Shown: positions 29,515-39,399 of the stretch, piece after piece
How positions within the stretch are numbered: the first letter of the stretch is position 1
Layout: every line of letters starts with the position of its first letter
Notes under the pieces: model-generated
The model's database searches: none
What the model was told of the DNA's origin: nothing
What the model saw: only the letters and a program-made list of their open reading frames with translations
Position numbers and translations under genes: made by a program
Assembly (NCBI GenBank): GCA_025961275.1
Contig: JAOQNJ010000001.1
Span: forward strand, 2,129,353 to 2,193,352
DNA: 64,000 bases
From: Providencia alcalifaciens
GTDB taxonomy: Bacteria; Pseudomonadota; Gammaproteobacteria; Enterobacterales; Enterobacteriaceae
Reading direction: 5' to 3'

Positions 29515-30462
29515 ATGATCAAGCTCGGTATAGTAATGGATCCTATTTCATCCATTAAAATCAAGAAAGACACTAGTTTTGCTATGATGCTGGAAGCTCA
29601 GCGTCGTGGTTATGAAATCTATTATATGGAAATGAATGATCTCTATTTGCATCAAGGTGTGGCTCGCGCGACGACAAAAACCGTAACTGTCGAAGAGAAC
29701 CCTAGTAAATGGTATGAATTCAAATCTGAGCAAGACATCGCTCTTGGCGATCTTGACGCTATTTTAATGCGCAAAGATCCGCCTTTTGATACTGAGTTTA
29801 TCTACGCAACCTATATTCTTGAACGAGCTGAGCAAGCAGGCGCACTGATTGTTAACAAACCGCAAAGTCTGCGTGATTGTAATGAGAAATTATTTACCGC
29901 CTGGTTCCCTGAATTAACTCCCGATACATTAGTTACACGTAATGCTAAACAATTGCGTGAATTCCATCAAAAACATGGTGATGTTATTTTTAAACCGCTT
30001 GATGGTATGGGTGGCGCATCCATTTTCCGCCTGAAACAAGATGATCCAAACGTGGGTGTCATCATCGAAACCCTAACAGAGCATGGAACTCGCTTCTGCA
30101 TGGCACAAAACTTCCTGCCTGCTATCAAAGATGGCGATAAGCGAGTGCTAGTCGTGAATGGTGAACCAGTGCCTTACTGCCTTGCACGAATTCCTGCTCA
30201 AGGGGAAACTCGTGGTAACTTAGCGGCTGGTGGGCGTGGTGAAGCTCGCCCTCTGAGCGAAAGTGACTGGGCAATCGCACGTGCCGTTGCTCCAACGTTA
30301 AAAGAGAAAGGCCTATACTTTGTCGGTCTCGATATTATTGGCGATAGACTGACAGAAATTAACGTGACAAGCCCAACTTGTGCGCGTGAAATCGAAGCTG
30401 CTTATGATATTTCTATCACGGGTATGTTGATGGACGCGATTGAACAAGATATAAAAAAATAG
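29515..30462 (+). CDS. gshB: Glutathione synthetase
   Basis: A 315-residue ATP-grasp enzyme joining gamma-glutamylcysteine and glycine. The start MIKLGIVMDPISSIKIKKD is the standard one. The ATP-binding loop KPLDGMGGASIF and the C-terminal EINVTSPTC are intact. Length equals E. coli GshB. A large hairpin separates it from yqgE. Confidence 0.97.
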   Translation: MIKLGIVMDPISSIKIKKDTSFAMMLEAQRRGYEIYYMEMNDLYLHQGVARATTKTVTVEENPSKWYEFKSEQDIALGDLDAILMRKDPPFDTEFIYATYILERAEQAGALIVNKPQSLRDCNEKLFTAWFPELTPDTLVTRNAKQLREFHQKHGDVIFKPLDGMGGASIFRLKQDDPNVGVIIETLTEHGTRFCMAQNFLPAIKDGDKRVLVVNGEPVPYCLARIPAQGETRGNLAAGGRGEARPLSESDWAIARAVAPTLKEKGLYFVGLDIIGDRLTEINVTSPTCAREIEAAYDISITGMLMDAIEQDIKK

Positions 30463-30480
30463 TGCCTTTGATTTGCTAAA

Positions 30481-30540
30481 AATAGCGTATTGTTAATGGA
30501 GAAAGGTGGTGTTTTGGCCTTTTCTCAACAATACGCTATT
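30481..30540 (+). other. 60-nt long hairpin between gshB and yqgE
   Basis: The outer arms AATAGCGTATTGTT and AACAATACGCTATT pair perfectly over 14 bp. An inner GAGAAAGG / CCTTTTCTC stem continues it with one bulge. No T-run follows. It ends 22 bp before the yqgE ATG. It could be a processing, stability or translational-control structure, or a degenerate mobile palindrome. Confidence 0.8.
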
Positions 30541-30562
30541 ACTCACACTGAGTTTATATTTT

Positions 30563-31126
30563 ATGAATTTACAGAATCATTTTTTAATCGCAATGCCATC
30601 CCTTACTGATCCTTATTTTGAACAATCAGTCGTCTATGTGTGTGAACACAATGAGAAAGGCGCGATGGGGATCGTTATTAATAAACCAATCGATGATTTT
30701 TCAGTGAGTACCATGCTCACTAAGTTGGAAATAACGATTTCGACAGATATGAATGCACGCAACCTTGAAAAACTGGTGATTGCGGGTGGCCCTGTTGCCG
30801 AAGAGCATGGATTTATCCTGCATACGCCAATAACCGGCTTTGCCTCCAGTTTGCACCTCAATGATGACATGATGGTGACAACCTCCAAAGATATTTTAGA
30901 ATTACTCGGTAGCGAAGATCATCCACTGCAATCATTAGTTGCTTTGGGGTATGCAAGCTGGGAACCGGGTCAACTTGAAAGCGAAATCATGGAAAATAGC
31001 TGGCTCACCGTCGAAGCCATCCCTGAATTGGTGTTTAATACACCAATCGCAGATCGCTGGCAAGCCGCTGCTAATCTGTTAGGGATCAATATTCAAACGA
31101 TATCTATGCAAGCAGGGCATGCCTAA
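30563..31126 (+). CDS. yqgE: YqgE/AlgH family protein
   Basis: A 187-residue conserved cytoplasmic protein, the exact E. coli length when started at 30563 ([14 protein letters not shown]). The frame is open for 19 codons upstream, but those bases form the hairpin. Conserved segments are [16 protein letters not shown] and GWALGYASW-like [14 protein letters not shown]. Function is not established. The stop overlaps the ruvX start (TAATG). Confidence 0.93.
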   Translation: MNLQNHFLIAMPSLTDPYFEQSVVYVCEHNEKGAMGIVINKPIDDFSVSTMLTKLEITISTDMNARNLEKLVIAGGPVAEEHGFILHTPITGFASSLHLNDDMMVTTSKDILELLGSEDHPLQSLVALGYASWEPGQLESEIMENSWLTVEAIPELVFNTPIADRWQAAANLLGINIQTISMQAGHA

Positions 31127-31545
31127 TGTCGAGTAGAACACTCATCGCATTTGATTTTGGTACAAAAAGTATTGGCGTTGCTGTCGGCCAAGAAATTACA
31201 GGAACAGCACGATCTCTAACCTCGCTTAAAGCGCATGATGGCAGGCCAGATTGGCAACAAATAGAGAAATTGCTTAAAGAATGGCAGCCTCAGTTAGTTA
31301 TCGTTGGCCTTCCTTTGAATATGGATGGTACTGAGCAGCTCGTGACCAGCCAAGCACGTAACTTTGCTAACCGCATTCATGGTCGATTCGGCGTAAAAGT
31401 TGAATTGCATGATGAGCGTCTGTCAACTGTCGCTGCAAAAGCAGAATTATTTGAACGAGGTGGCTACCGAGCTCTGAGTAAAGGTAAAGTCGACTCCGCT
31501 TCTGCTGTTATTATCTTAGAAAGTTGGTTTGAACAACAAATTTAA
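31126..31545 (+). CDS. ruvX: RuvX/YqgF, Holliday-junction resolvase-like RNase H-fold nuclease
   Basis: A 139-residue RNase H-fold protein. The acidic active site is seen in [11 protein letters not shown], then [21 protein letters not shown] and the final [12 protein letters not shown]. In E. coli YqgF is essential and involved in 16S rRNA 5'-end maturation. It overlaps yqgE by one base, indicating coupled translation. Confidence 0.94.
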   Translation: MSSRTLIAFDFGTKSIGVAVGQEITGTARSLTSLKAHDGRPDWQQIEKLLKEWQPQLVIVGLPLNMDGTEQLVTSQARNFANRIHGRFGVKVELHDERLSTVAAKAELFERGGYRALSKGKVDSASAVIILESWFEQQI

Positions 31546-31669
31546 AAATAACGGCTTTATTACTCGACGTAATTTTTGTCAATCTATGCATGCAGAGGTG
31601 CCGTTATAAAGCAATATGCTTTACACTATGGGCATTCTTGCTTATCCACCTAATGTAATTGAACAGATA

Positions 31670-32368
31670 ATGACCATTCAAAATAATATCTCTGATGTAA
31701 GAGCTCGCATTAAACAAGCGGCTGAAGAATGTCATCGCTCTTCACAAGACATCACGCTGCTTGCAGTGAGTAAAACGAAGCCTTGTGAGGCTATTTTGGA
31801 CGCCATTGAAGCCGGACAGCGCCAATTTGGTGAGAATTATGTTCAAGAAGGTGTTGAGAAAATTCAGTTTTTTGCCGACAGACATGATCTTATCTGGCAC
31901 TTTATCGGCCCATTACAATCAAATAAAAGCCGCGTCGTTGCCGCACATTTTGACTGGTTTCACACACTAGATAGAGCAAAGATCGCTCAGCGCCTGAATG
32001 ATCAACGCCCAAGCGATAAAGCACCATTAAACGTGCTTATCCAAATTAATATCAGTGATGAAAACAGCAAATCAGGTATTCAACTTGCCCAACTCGATGA
32101 GCTTGCGGAACAAGTCAGCCAAATGCCAAATCTGATTTTGCGCGGTCTAATGACCATTCCTGCCCCTGAAACAAATTATGAACGCCAGTGCGAAGCCTTC
32201 CGTAAAATGGAACAGGCCTATAAACACTTACAAATGCACTACTCTAGTGTGGATACTCTTTCGATGGGAATGACTGATGATATGGCGGCAGCCATCCATT
32301 GTGGTTCAACCCTCGTGCGGATTGGCACTGCTATTTTTGGTGCTCGTGATTACAACACCTCTTCATAA
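31670..32368 (+). CDS. yggS: YggS, PLP homeostasis protein
   Basis: A 232-residue single-domain PLP-binding barrel protein (PLPBP family) that controls cellular PLP and amino-acid balance. The PLP lysine is in LLAVSKTKP, and the phosphate site includes SMGMTDDMAAAI. I start it at 31670 (MTIQNNISDV) to match the E. coli N-terminus and length; the frame is open 18 codons further upstream. Ends 10 bp before proC. Confidence 0.93.
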   Translation: MTIQNNISDVRARIKQAAEECHRSSQDITLLAVSKTKPCEAILDAIEAGQRQFGENYVQEGVEKIQFFADRHDLIWHFIGPLQSNKSRVVAAHFDWFHTLDRAKIAQRLNDQRPSDKAPLNVLIQINISDENSKSGIQLAQLDELAEQVSQMPNLILRGLMTIPAPETNYERQCEAFRKMEQAYKHLQMHYSSVDTLSMGMTDDMAAAIHCGSTLVRIGTAIFGARDYNTSS

Positions 32369-32378
32369 GGAGAACAGT

Positions 32379-33200
32379 ATGCAACATCGCAAAATTGCAT
32401 TTATTGGTGCCGGAAATATGGCTCACGCTATTATTGCGGGGCTTGTCAGCCATGGTTACCCTGCCTCCATGATCACGGTTTGCTCGCCCACTCCTGTTCG
32501 TCGCGATAAAATCGCTGAACAATATGGCATTATCAGCACCAGTGACAATATCGCAGCAGCACAGCAAGCTGATGTGATTATTCTTGCGGTTAAACCGCAA
32601 ATGATGGGTGAAGTCTGCCAAGCCTTGCAACACTCTGTCGATTTCAGTCAGAAATTGGTGCTCACTATCGCTGCAGGGATCCCATCTCAGCGTTACCATG
32701 ATTACTTAGCACAATCTCTTCAACTTATTCGCATCATGCCTAACACACCATCACTTGTTGGTAAGGGTGTCAGTGGCTTATTTGCTGAAAAAAATATCCG
32801 TGCTGAAGATAAACAATTTGCAGAGCAATTGATGCAAAGTGTCGGTTCAGTCATTTGGTGTGAACAAGAGCAAGAAATCAACAATATTATTGCGATTACG
32901 GGAAGTTCACCTGCCTATTTCTTCTTGTTTATGGAGTCTATGCAACAAGAAGCTGAAAAGCTAGGTTATTCCCCTGCGCAAGCACGTGAGCTAATATTAA
33001 ATGCCGCAGAAGGTGCTGTAGAGCTTGCCAAATCACAAAGCGAGACATCATTTGCGACATTGCGTGAGCAAGTCACCTCTAAAGGTGGTACCACAGCAAT
33101 GGCATTAGCGCAATTTTATGATCAAGATCTTCCGCAAACGGTAGCAAATGCGATGCAAAGCGCTATCTCTCGAGCAGAAGAAATGGAAAAACTTTTTTAA
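32379..33200 (+). CDS. proC: Pyrroline-5-carboxylate reductase
   Basis: A 273-residue NAD(P)H-dependent enzyme of the last proline-synthesis step. The Rossmann motif FIGAGNMAHAI is at the N-terminus, and the C-terminal TSKGGTTAMAL is the substrate-binding helix region. The start at 32379 has a perfect AAGGAG. The open frame begins 34 codons earlier inside yggS and is not used. Confidence 0.96.
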   Translation: MQHRKIAFIGAGNMAHAIIAGLVSHGYPASMITVCSPTPVRRDKIAEQYGIISTSDNIAAAQQADVIILAVKPQMMGEVCQALQHSVDFSQKLVLTIAAGIPSQRYHDYLAQSLQLIRIMPNTPSLVGKGVSGLFAEKNIRAEDKQFAEQLMQSVGSVIWCEQEQEINNIIAITGSSPAYFFLFMESMQQEAEKLGYSPAQARELILNAAEGAVELAKSQSETSFATLREQVTSKGGTTAMALAQFYDQDLPQTVANAMQSAISRAEEMEKLF

Positions 33201-33218
33201 TTAATAGCAGGGCGAGAC

Positions 33219-33803
33219 ATGCAGACCTTACTTTTTATCGTTACAACGGTTATTCAGCTTTATATTTTTGTGTTACTACTCCGAGCTTGGATGCAGTGTG
33301 TGCGAGCTGATTTTTATAACCCATTCTCTCAGTTTGTAGTGAAAATCACCCAACCTATTGTTGGTCCATTACGTCGTGCGGTTCCCGCTGCAGGTCCCGT
33401 AGATACAGCAACTGTCTTAGTTGCCTTTATTTTAGCTTTAGCGGGTATCGTTTTTAGTTTATGGATCACGAATACCCTACCCGTTTTAGGTATAACGATT
33501 ATTCCGATTGGAATTATTTTATTATTAACCTATATCGGTAAATTGATTTTCTGGATGATCTTAGTCAGAGCTATCCTCAGTTGGGTCAGCCAAGGGCGTA
33601 ATCCGATTGATTACTTGCTATTTCAATTAACTGAGCCATTAATGGCACCAATTCGTCGTATTATTCCAGCCATGGGTGGATTAGATTTTTCTGCGATGAT
33701 TGTGATGTTTATTTTGATTGCACTGAACTACCTACGTCTCGACGTTTCACTGATGGTTGACCCGACATTGACAGGCATTCTGTATTCAATCGGTATGATG
33801 TAA
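33219..33803 (+). CDS. yggT: YggT family inner-membrane protein
   Basis: A 194-residue membrane protein made of two YGGT repeats. The first (about 1-90) contains FYNPFSQFVVKITQPIVGPLRR. The second (about 100-190) contains NPIDYLLFQLTEPLMAPIRR. Four to five transmembrane helices. Members are linked to membrane organisation and osmotic tolerance but the mechanism is unknown. It lies between proC and rdgB as in E. coli. Confidence 0.92.
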   Translation: MQTLLFIVTTVIQLYIFVLLLRAWMQCVRADFYNPFSQFVVKITQPIVGPLRRAVPAAGPVDTATVLVAFILALAGIVFSLWITNTLPVLGITIIPIGIILLLTYIGKLIFWMILVRAILSWVSQGRNPIDYLLFQLTEPLMAPIRRIIPAMGGLDFSAMIVMFILIALNYLRLDVSLMVDPTLTGILYSIGMM

Positions 33804-33818
33804 GAAGAGTTTTTAATC

Positions 33819-34412
33819 ATGCAAAAAGTTGTTTTAGCAACCGGTAACCCGGGAAAAGTCAACGAACTCGCTGATCTATTGCGGGATTTTGGGATGGATA
33901 TCGTTGCCCAAACCTCACTAGGTGTTGAATCTGCCGAGGAAACTGGACTGACATTTATTGAGAATGCGATCCTAAAAGCTCGCTATGCTTCAGCGCAAAC
34001 CGGATTACCGGCTATTGCCGATGACTCAGGAATTTCTGTCGATGCACTCGGTGGTGCTCCAGGGATCTACTCTGCTCGCTATGCGGGTGAAGAGGCGAGT
34101 GATGAGCAAAACCTGCATAAGTTACTGGATGCCATGAAATCTGTGCCTGATGAGAAACGTCAGGCGCAATTTAATTGTGTGCTGGTTTACTTACGTCATG
34201 CAGAAGACCCGACCCCCTTCGTATTCCATGGTCGCTGGCAGGGCATAATCACTCATGAACCAAGTGGTCAAGGCGGCTTTGGGTATGATCCTATCTTTTA
34301 TGTGCCTGAACTTAATCGCACATCAGCCGAGCTCAGTAAATCTGAGAAACAGGCCATTTCACATCGTGGAAAGGCTTTAGCGATGTTGTTGGATGCTCTC
34401 AAAAATGCTTAA
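33819..34412 (+). CDS. rdgB: dITP/XTP pyrophosphatase RdgB
   Basis: A 197-residue house-cleaning nucleotidase removing dITP and XTP. Signature segments: [13 protein letters not shown] at the start, [20 protein letters not shown] in the middle and [10 protein letters not shown] near 150. It overlaps the hemW start by 8 bases. Confidence 0.96.
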   Translation: MQKVVLATGNPGKVNELADLLRDFGMDIVAQTSLGVESAEETGLTFIENAILKARYASAQTGLPAIADDSGISVDALGGAPGIYSARYAGEEASDEQNLHKLLDAMKSVPDEKRQAQFNCVLVYLRHAEDPTPFVFHGRWQGIITHEPSGQGGFGYDPIFYVPELNRTSAELSKSEKQAISHRGKALAMLLDALKNA

Positions 34413-35544
34413 GCTACCACCTCTGAGCCTGTATATTCATATTCCTTGGTGCGTACAGAAATGCCCGTATTGTGATTTCAACTCACATACTCTCAAGGGA
34501 GAAATTCCCCAACGGGAGTATGTTGAGCACCTTCTACAAGATTTAGATATTGATGCGAAATTAATCGGTGATCGTTCTGTCAAAACTATTTTTATTGGTG
34601 GTGGAACGCCGAGTTTATTGAGCGCAGAATCAATGCAAGCTCTTATAGATGGTGTGCGCGATCGCGTTAATCTTGACCCACAAGCTGAAATTACCATGGA
34701 AGCCAATCCGGGAACGGTAGAAGCCGCTCGCTTCTCTGGCTATCAAAAAGCGGGCATTAATCGTATTTCTATTGGTGTACAAAGCTTTGGCAATGATAAA
34801 TTAATCACGCTTGGGCGTATTCATGGCCCAGATGAAGCTACGCGAGCAGCAAAGCTGGCAACCAACCTAAACCTTCGTAGTTTCAACCTTGACCTTATGC
34901 ATGGGTTGCCTTCACAAACGCGCGTTGAAGGGTTGTCTGACCTACATCAAGCCATTGAATTATCACCGCCTCACCTATCTTGGTATCAATTAACGATTGA
35001 GCCGAATACGCAGTTTGGTTCTCGTCCGCCAGCACTTCCTGATGATGATACGTTGTGGGAAATTTATTCTGAAGGGCATCAACTGCTGACTTCTGCAGGT
35101 TACCAACAGTATGAGACATCGGCTTATGCTAAACCGGGTTATCAATGTGAACATAATCTCAATTATTGGCGCTTTGGTGATTATCTCGGTATCGGCTGTG
35201 GCGCTCACGGTAAGGTTTCATCCATTGATGGTCGCATTTTACGTACGATTAAAACCAAGCACCCACGCGGGTATATGGAAGGTCGTTATTTGCAGCAATC
35301 CTATGATGTCGAAGTACAAGATAGGCCATTTGAATATTTTATGAATCGGTTCCGTTTGTTGGAAGCGATGCCAAGAAGTGAATTTAGTGAATATACCGGA
35401 CTCCCTGAATCTGCAGTGAGAACTTCGTTAGATGAAGCTCTTGCTAAGGGCTATATCACCGAAACTGAGCACGAGTGGCAAATCACTGAGCACGGAAAAC
35501 TATTTCTGAATTCATTATTAGAACTGTTTCTTGGTGAAGAGTAA
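34405..35544 (+). CDS. hemW: HemW, radical-SAM haem chaperone
   Basis: A 379-residue radical-SAM protein related to HemN. The iron-sulfur motif C-x3-C-x2-C is in [16 protein letters not shown], followed by FIGGGTPSL and the C-terminal HemW winged-helix domain. Family members bind haem rather than oxidise coproporphyrinogen. I start it at 34405 ([16 protein letters not shown]), which fits E. coli. Last gene of the rsmE-to-hemW run. Confidence 0.94.
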   Translation: MLKLPPLSLYIHIPWCVQKCPYCDFNSHTLKGEIPQREYVEHLLQDLDIDAKLIGDRSVKTIFIGGGTPSLLSAESMQALIDGVRDRVNLDPQAEITMEANPGTVEAARFSGYQKAGINRISIGVQSFGNDKLITLGRIHGPDEATRAAKLATNLNLRSFNLDLMHGLPSQTRVEGLSDLHQAIELSPPHLSWYQLTIEPNTQFGSRPPALPDDDTLWEIYSEGHQLLTSAGYQQYETSAYAKPGYQCEHNLNYWRFGDYLGIGCGAHGKVSSIDGRILRTIKTKHPRGYMEGRYLQQSYDVEVQDRPFEYFMNRFRLLEAMPRSEFSEYTGLPESAVRTSLDEALAKGYITETEHEWQITEHGKLFLNSLLELFLGEE

Positions 35545-35761
35545 TTCATCCTTTTAACATTATTGAACGTTAAAAGGAGTTCGATATCATTTGATATTGA
35601 ATTTAGTTGATGAGATAAACGAGCTAAAAAAATAAACAATTGTAATTCAATTCGTTGAAATAATTGATAGCAATAAATTTTGAGTTTTAGCGGATATCAT
35701 CGAAAAAAACGTGACATGTCACGACGCAAAAAACGCATAAAATATGTTCTTACGTTGATTG

Positions 35762-35821
35762 TTATAGCCGACAAAAGTAGTCTCTTTGTCGGCTATAATA
35801 ACCTACCTGATGGTGGGTTTA
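35762..35821. terminator. Two hairpins between convergent hemW and siderophore-binding gene
   Basis: 35762-35798 is a perfect 14-bp stem (TTATAGCCGACAAA with its complement). 35802-35821 is an AACCTACC / GGTGGGTT stem. They lie between convergent genes and probably end transcription from the right, though neither has a long T-run. Confidence 0.5.
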
Positions 35822-35828
35822 AGATACA

Positions 35829-36779
35829 TTACAGCGCTTTAGCAACCGCATCGACTTGTTCGGTCAGACTCACGAAACCGCCACCAGACAAGTACCAAAG
35901 GTCAGATTGAAGATAAGTGATCTTGCCATTTTTATAAGCTTTAGTTTCTTGGATATTCTGATCTTCAAAAACTGTTTTATCAAGCTTACCTGCACCAATC
36001 GCTTCGCTACGGTCAACAATCAAAATCACATCTGGATTTGCTTGGGCAATAGATTTAGTGTCAACAACACGACGTTTAGATTTATCTGCATCCGCTGGTT
36101 GTGGTAATTCAGCACGTTGTGCTTTTACAACATCATAAACAACACTTTGATTACTTGGGATCAAACTGCCGTTATTATGCATGAGAACTAGTACTTTAGA
36201 ATTGGATTTCTGCGCTTTTTCTTGAGCAGCAACAATCGTTTTATCCAATTCAGCTAACTGTTCTTCTACTGCTTTCTGATTATCATACAGCTCGCCAATC
36301 AGGTTAACGTTAGCCTTTACAGAATCAAGATAGTGTTTGCTATCCGTTCCTAAATTGACCGTTGGCGCAATCTTAGATAATTCATCATAAGATTTTCCTT
36401 GGCGGCCAGTAATCACAATCAGGTCTGGTTTTAGTTCGGCAATTTTAGCCAAATCAGGTTCTTTCATTCCACCCGCATTTTGCATGCTTACAGGGATACT
36501 GCCTTTCACATAAGTGGGAGCATTACTTAATGGCAGAGCGACGACTTTATCGCCAAGGCCTAATTTTTGCATTGAATCATAGATACCGAAATCGAATACA
36601 ACAACTTTCTGTGGTTTTTTATTAACCTCAGTTTCACCAGAAACGTGTTTGATTTTTACTTTTTCAGCGCTTTGAGAAACCACTGCGTTCGGAGTAAAAG
36701 CCGCTGATTCGGCACTTAGGGCGTAAGGAGTAGAGAATGAAAGTAAGGAAACAAGTAAAGCAGGAATGAATTTTTTCAT
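35829..36779 (-). CDS. Periplasmic siderophore-binding protein (FatB/CeuE/YclQ type)
   Basis: A 316-residue substrate-binding protein for a ferric siderophore ABC importer. A signal peptide starts MKKFIPALLVSLL and ends near ALS-A. Two lobes are linked by a long helix: VVVFDFGIYDSMQKLGL, PDLIVITGRQGKSYDELSKIAPTV, then NPDVILIVDRSEAIG and GGGFVSLTEQVDAV. The ATG at 36779 gives a proper signal peptide; the open frame is 23 codons longer. No permease or ATPase gene is adjacent, so it is an orphan here. Fur-like AT-rich sequence lies upstream but is not convincing. Confidence 0.88.
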   Translation of the reverse strand: MKKFIPALLVSLLSFSTPYALSAESAAFTPNAVVSQSAEKVKIKHVSGETEVNKKPQKVVVFDFGIYDSMQKLGLGDKVVALPLSNAPTYVKGSIPVSMQNAGGMKEPDLAKIAELKPDLIVITGRQGKSYDELSKIAPTVNLGTDSKHYLDSVKANVNLIGELYDNQKAVEEQLAELDKTIVAAQEKAQKSNSKVLVLMHNNGSLIPSNQSVVYDVVKAQRAELPQPADADKSKRRVVDTKSIAQANPDVILIVDRSEAIGAGKLDKTVFEDQNIQETKAYKNGKITYLQSDLWYLSGGGFVSLTEQVDAVAKAL

Positions 36780-37000
36780 ATAAAAAATACCAGTTAAGTC
36801 GCTAAGCCAAACTCGCATTTTAGAGTGAGATATCGATAAGTCAATCAAATAAGAATCAATTTCATTTTCATTCCCATTAATGATAAAAGCATCACATTTT
36901 TAACATTTAGCCTCAAAATAATTCAAACCCCATGCAAATGCCAAGCAAGGTTATTGAAATATAAAATTCATAGCATAATGATAAATATTGAAATTAAGAT

Positions 37001-37083
37001 TGTAGTGGTCAACAAAAATTGGTCACCGTTTTAGAGTTTTTCTAAAATAATCGTTCCGATTCATTGGGGGTTAAACCGCCATC
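37001..37083 (-). mobile_element. IS3-family remnant (right terminus, transposase last codons)
   Basis: On the minus strand it reads GGLTPNESERLF-stop, the conserved C-terminus of IS3-type transposases. About 40 bp of terminal sequence follows, ending at TGTAGTGGTCAACAAAAA (as read on the plus strand). It is a different IS from the one at 55 kb. Nothing else of the element remains. Confidence 0.65.
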
Positions 37084-37090
37084 ATCAATC

Positions 37091-37214
37091 TTCCTCTAAA
37101 TCATTCGTATTAGAGGAAGGCGGCAAAATGAATGAATCCCTAGGAGCATACATAACTACGTGACTAGGGTTCATGAGTGAAGCCAACGCACCTATAGTGC
37201 GAAGGATGACGAGG
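37091..37214. repeat. ERIC element, full length (diverged)
   Basis: A 124-bp element with GAATCCCTAGGAGCATACAT and CTACGTGACTAGGGTTCATG, the closest match in the window to the classic ERIC core. It fills the gap between the IS remnant and yggN. Confidence 0.88.
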
Positions 37215-37218
37215 AAAG

Positions 37219-37944
37219 TTATTTGAGAGAACTGAGTAACTCAATCCGCTGCTTCTCCAATGACGTCACTTTCCCACAGACTTGCTGCCCAAACTGTTGG
37301 AAACTATTTTCTTGGTTTTTCCACTCTTTCTCTAAGTCTTGCTGTAAACCACCAAGGTTACCGAGCAAACCTTGTAAGGCTTTATTCGCATCGCCACCCG
37401 AGAGAAGTTGTTTACGTCCCATTTCATTGATGCTGTCTTGTAGCATGCCACCTAAACTATCATTCACCAGTTGGCGACCTTGCGTTTCGACTTTACTCAT
37501 CGCTTGATGATGAAATGTAAAGCCATCTTGGTGTGTTTCAATGACTTGGTTTATTTGGCTATTAAGGTCAGTTTCTATCTTAGTTAAGCGTCTACGTACA
37601 TTACTATCATCGCCAATCACTCGTACTACGACTTTATCCAGCGTATTTTTAGACGCGGAGAGTTTCTTTTGTGTTTCTTGTTTGATCCACGGAATATCAC
37701 TACGAATAGCAGCCTGATAGCGAATCGCTTGTTGTTTTTGCTGTTCAGTTAACTCAACATTTTTACCATTCAAGGTGACTTCACCATTGGGTGTAATATT
37801 CAAATCACCACTACGCCCGATGACTTGAACTTTGGCGGGTGTCATAAAGATATCGTCTGTAGGCGTCACAGAGCATTGATAATCAGCAGCTTGGCTGGTT
37901 GCACAAGCAAGTAACGAAAATGCAATTAAAGTACGGCGTAGCAT
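37219..37944 (-). CDS. yggN: YggN family protein (DUF2884), exported
   Basis: A 241-residue protein with an N-terminal signal peptide (MLRRTLIAFSLLACATSQA), followed by an alpha-helical DUF2884 domain (LVNDSLGGMLQDSINEMG, QQFGQQVCGKV). It aligns throughout with E. coli YggN (239 aa). Function unknown. ATG at 37944 has an AGGAG; the six-codon longer frame is less likely. It is followed by a weak context into the ERIC. Confidence 0.9.
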   Translation of the reverse strand: MLRRTLIAFSLLACATSQAADYQCSVTPTDDIFMTPAKVQVIGRSGDLNITPNGEVTLNGKNVELTEQQKQQAIRYQAAIRSDIPWIKQETQKKLSASKNTLDKVVVRVIGDDSNVRRRLTKIETDLNSQINQVIETHQDGFTFHHQAMSKVETQGRQLVNDSLGGMLQDSINEMGRKQLLSGGDANKALQGLLGNLGGLQQDLEKEWKNQENSFQQFGQQVCGKVTSLEKQRIELLSSLK

Positions 37945-37977
37945 AATAACTCCTATGAGCATTTTGGCCCATTTTAT

Positions 37978-38904
37978 CTAAAAAACAGAACGACCAATTC
38001 GTTTTGATAATAATTCTAAAGCAGCGCACCCGGCTAACGAGTTCCCTGCTGAATCTAATTCAGGTGCCCATACAGCCACAGAAAACTGATTTGGCACGAC
38101 GCAGACAATTCCCCCACCAACACCTGACTTGCCAGGCATTCCAATACGAAATGCGAATTCCCCTGAACCATCGTACATACCACATGTCATCATTAAGGCA
38201 TTGATTTGCCGTGATTGTAGTGGCGTAATTATAGGAACGGTTGAGCACGATGAAATTCCTTGAGACGTTAAATAAGAGAAGCAACGTGCAAGCTCCACAC
38301 AGTTCATACTTAAGGAACAATAATGGAAGTAATTTTCGAGAACTGTAAGTACATTATTCTCAAAATTACCAAATGATTTCATTAAAAAAGCAATTGCCGC
38401 ATTACGACTCGAATTCTCTAATTCTGAACGTGCAATATCAATGTCGTAACCAATATCGGATTCACATGCAAGTTGCCGAACAAATTCTAACATTCGCTGT
38501 CTCGGGGCGCTTAAACGCGTTTGCAACATATCAGCGATGACAATCGCACCCGCATTAATAAATGGATTACGAGGTATCCCTTTTTCCATTTCAATTTGGA
38601 TCAGCGAGTTAAATGGCAATCCAGAAGGTTCCTTACCAACTCGACTCCAGATTTCATCTTCTTCATAGCGAGTCATCGCCAGTGTCAAACTGAGGACTTT
38701 TGAAATCGATTGGATTGAGAAGCGTGTTTGGCAATCTCCCGCCATAAAGGTTTCCCCTTCGACAGTATTCACCGCAATGCCTAATTGGTGAGGAGATACA
38801 TTGGATAACGCAGGAATATAGTCCGCAACTGAACCTTTCCCCATTAAGGGCCTAACCTGATCTAAAATGTCACTCAGCAATTGATTGGAAAATACACGGC
38901 TCAC
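37978..38904 (-). CDS. glsB: Glutaminase
   Basis: A 308-residue serine-dependent glutaminase (beta-lactamase-like fold) producing glutamate and ammonia; E. coli GlsB has the same length. The catalytic S-x-x-K is in SIQSISKVL, with [19 protein letters not shown] and KSGVGGGIV also conserved. It lies between yggN and yggL, an insertion compared with the E. coli order. Transcribed with or just before yggN (33-bp gap). Confidence 0.95.
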   Translation of the reverse strand: MSRVFSNQLLSDILDQVRPLMGKGSVADYIPALSNVSPHQLGIAVNTVEGETFMAGDCQTRFSIQSISKVLSLTLAMTRYEEDEIWSRVGKEPSGLPFNSLIQIEMEKGIPRNPFINAGAIVIADMLQTRLSAPRQRMLEFVRQLACESDIGYDIDIARSELENSSRNAAIAFLMKSFGNFENNVLTVLENYFHYCSLSMNCVELARCFSYLTSQGISSCSTVPIITPLQSRQINALMMTCGMYDGSGEFAFRIGMPGKSGVGGGIVCVVPNQFSVAVWAPELDSAGNSLAGCAALELLSKRIGRSVF

Positions 38905-39092
38905 TGTGCTTTACTCCAGATAATAAAGACCGCCATTTCGGGTGGCTTCAAATTCATCGGCAAACTAGATTCATTTGCAACATGCTAGGGGCTATTTATC
39001 TTTGCTGCTGATTTTTACCGCACCAATCGGTTTAAATAACAGCAATATAATCATATCACGTACTTAGGTGCCTAAAAAACATCACAAAAGAC

Positions 39093-39266
39093 CCTAAACC
39101 GTAAATGAAAAGCGCCCTTCGGATTCGATTAAACGGGATTTTTCGCTGTGTTGAGCGGCTCTTGCCGAGTTCCCTCGACCGTGAGCCACTCACCTTGCTT
39201 CTTTTTGTCTTAACTAAAGACGTGTAATTCGAATAAAAATTGACCTTCAAAGATAAACAGCCCCTT
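39093..39266. repeat. Palindromic intergenic repeat, family 2, copy 2 with central insert
   Basis: Shares with 18395-18480 the flanks CCTAAACC-xx-AAAT-x-AAA and ATTGACC-TTCAAAGAT, and the arms TTCGATTAAA and TAATTCGAAT. The palindrome centre is replaced by about 90 bp containing GAGCGGCTCTTGCCGAGTTC. It lies in the 495-bp glsB/yggL region. The remaining bases hold only the terminator listed next. Confidence 0.65.
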
Positions 39267-39311
39267 GTAGGAATAGAGAGAATAACTAACTTATTGATTT
39301 ATCTCTGATAG

Positions 39312-39349
39312 CACAAAGCGGGAAAAAATCGCTTTTTTCCCGCTTTGTG
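39312..39349 (-). terminator. Strong hairpin terminator of trmB-yggL
   Basis: A perfect 17-bp stem whose arms each contain GCGGG with a run of six A or T, and a TCGC loop. The near-symmetric A/T arms would let it act in either direction. It is 51 bp beyond the yggL stop. Confidence 0.85.
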
Positions 39350-39399
39350 AGATATCTAACGCACTCTAAATGAATGCTTAATCAATATAAGGTAAGAAC

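Noticed and set aside
36840..36900. Fur box upstream of the siderophore-binding protein
   Set aside because: The region is AT-rich with TTCATTTTCATT repeats, but no 19-bp stretch matched the consensus well enough by hand.
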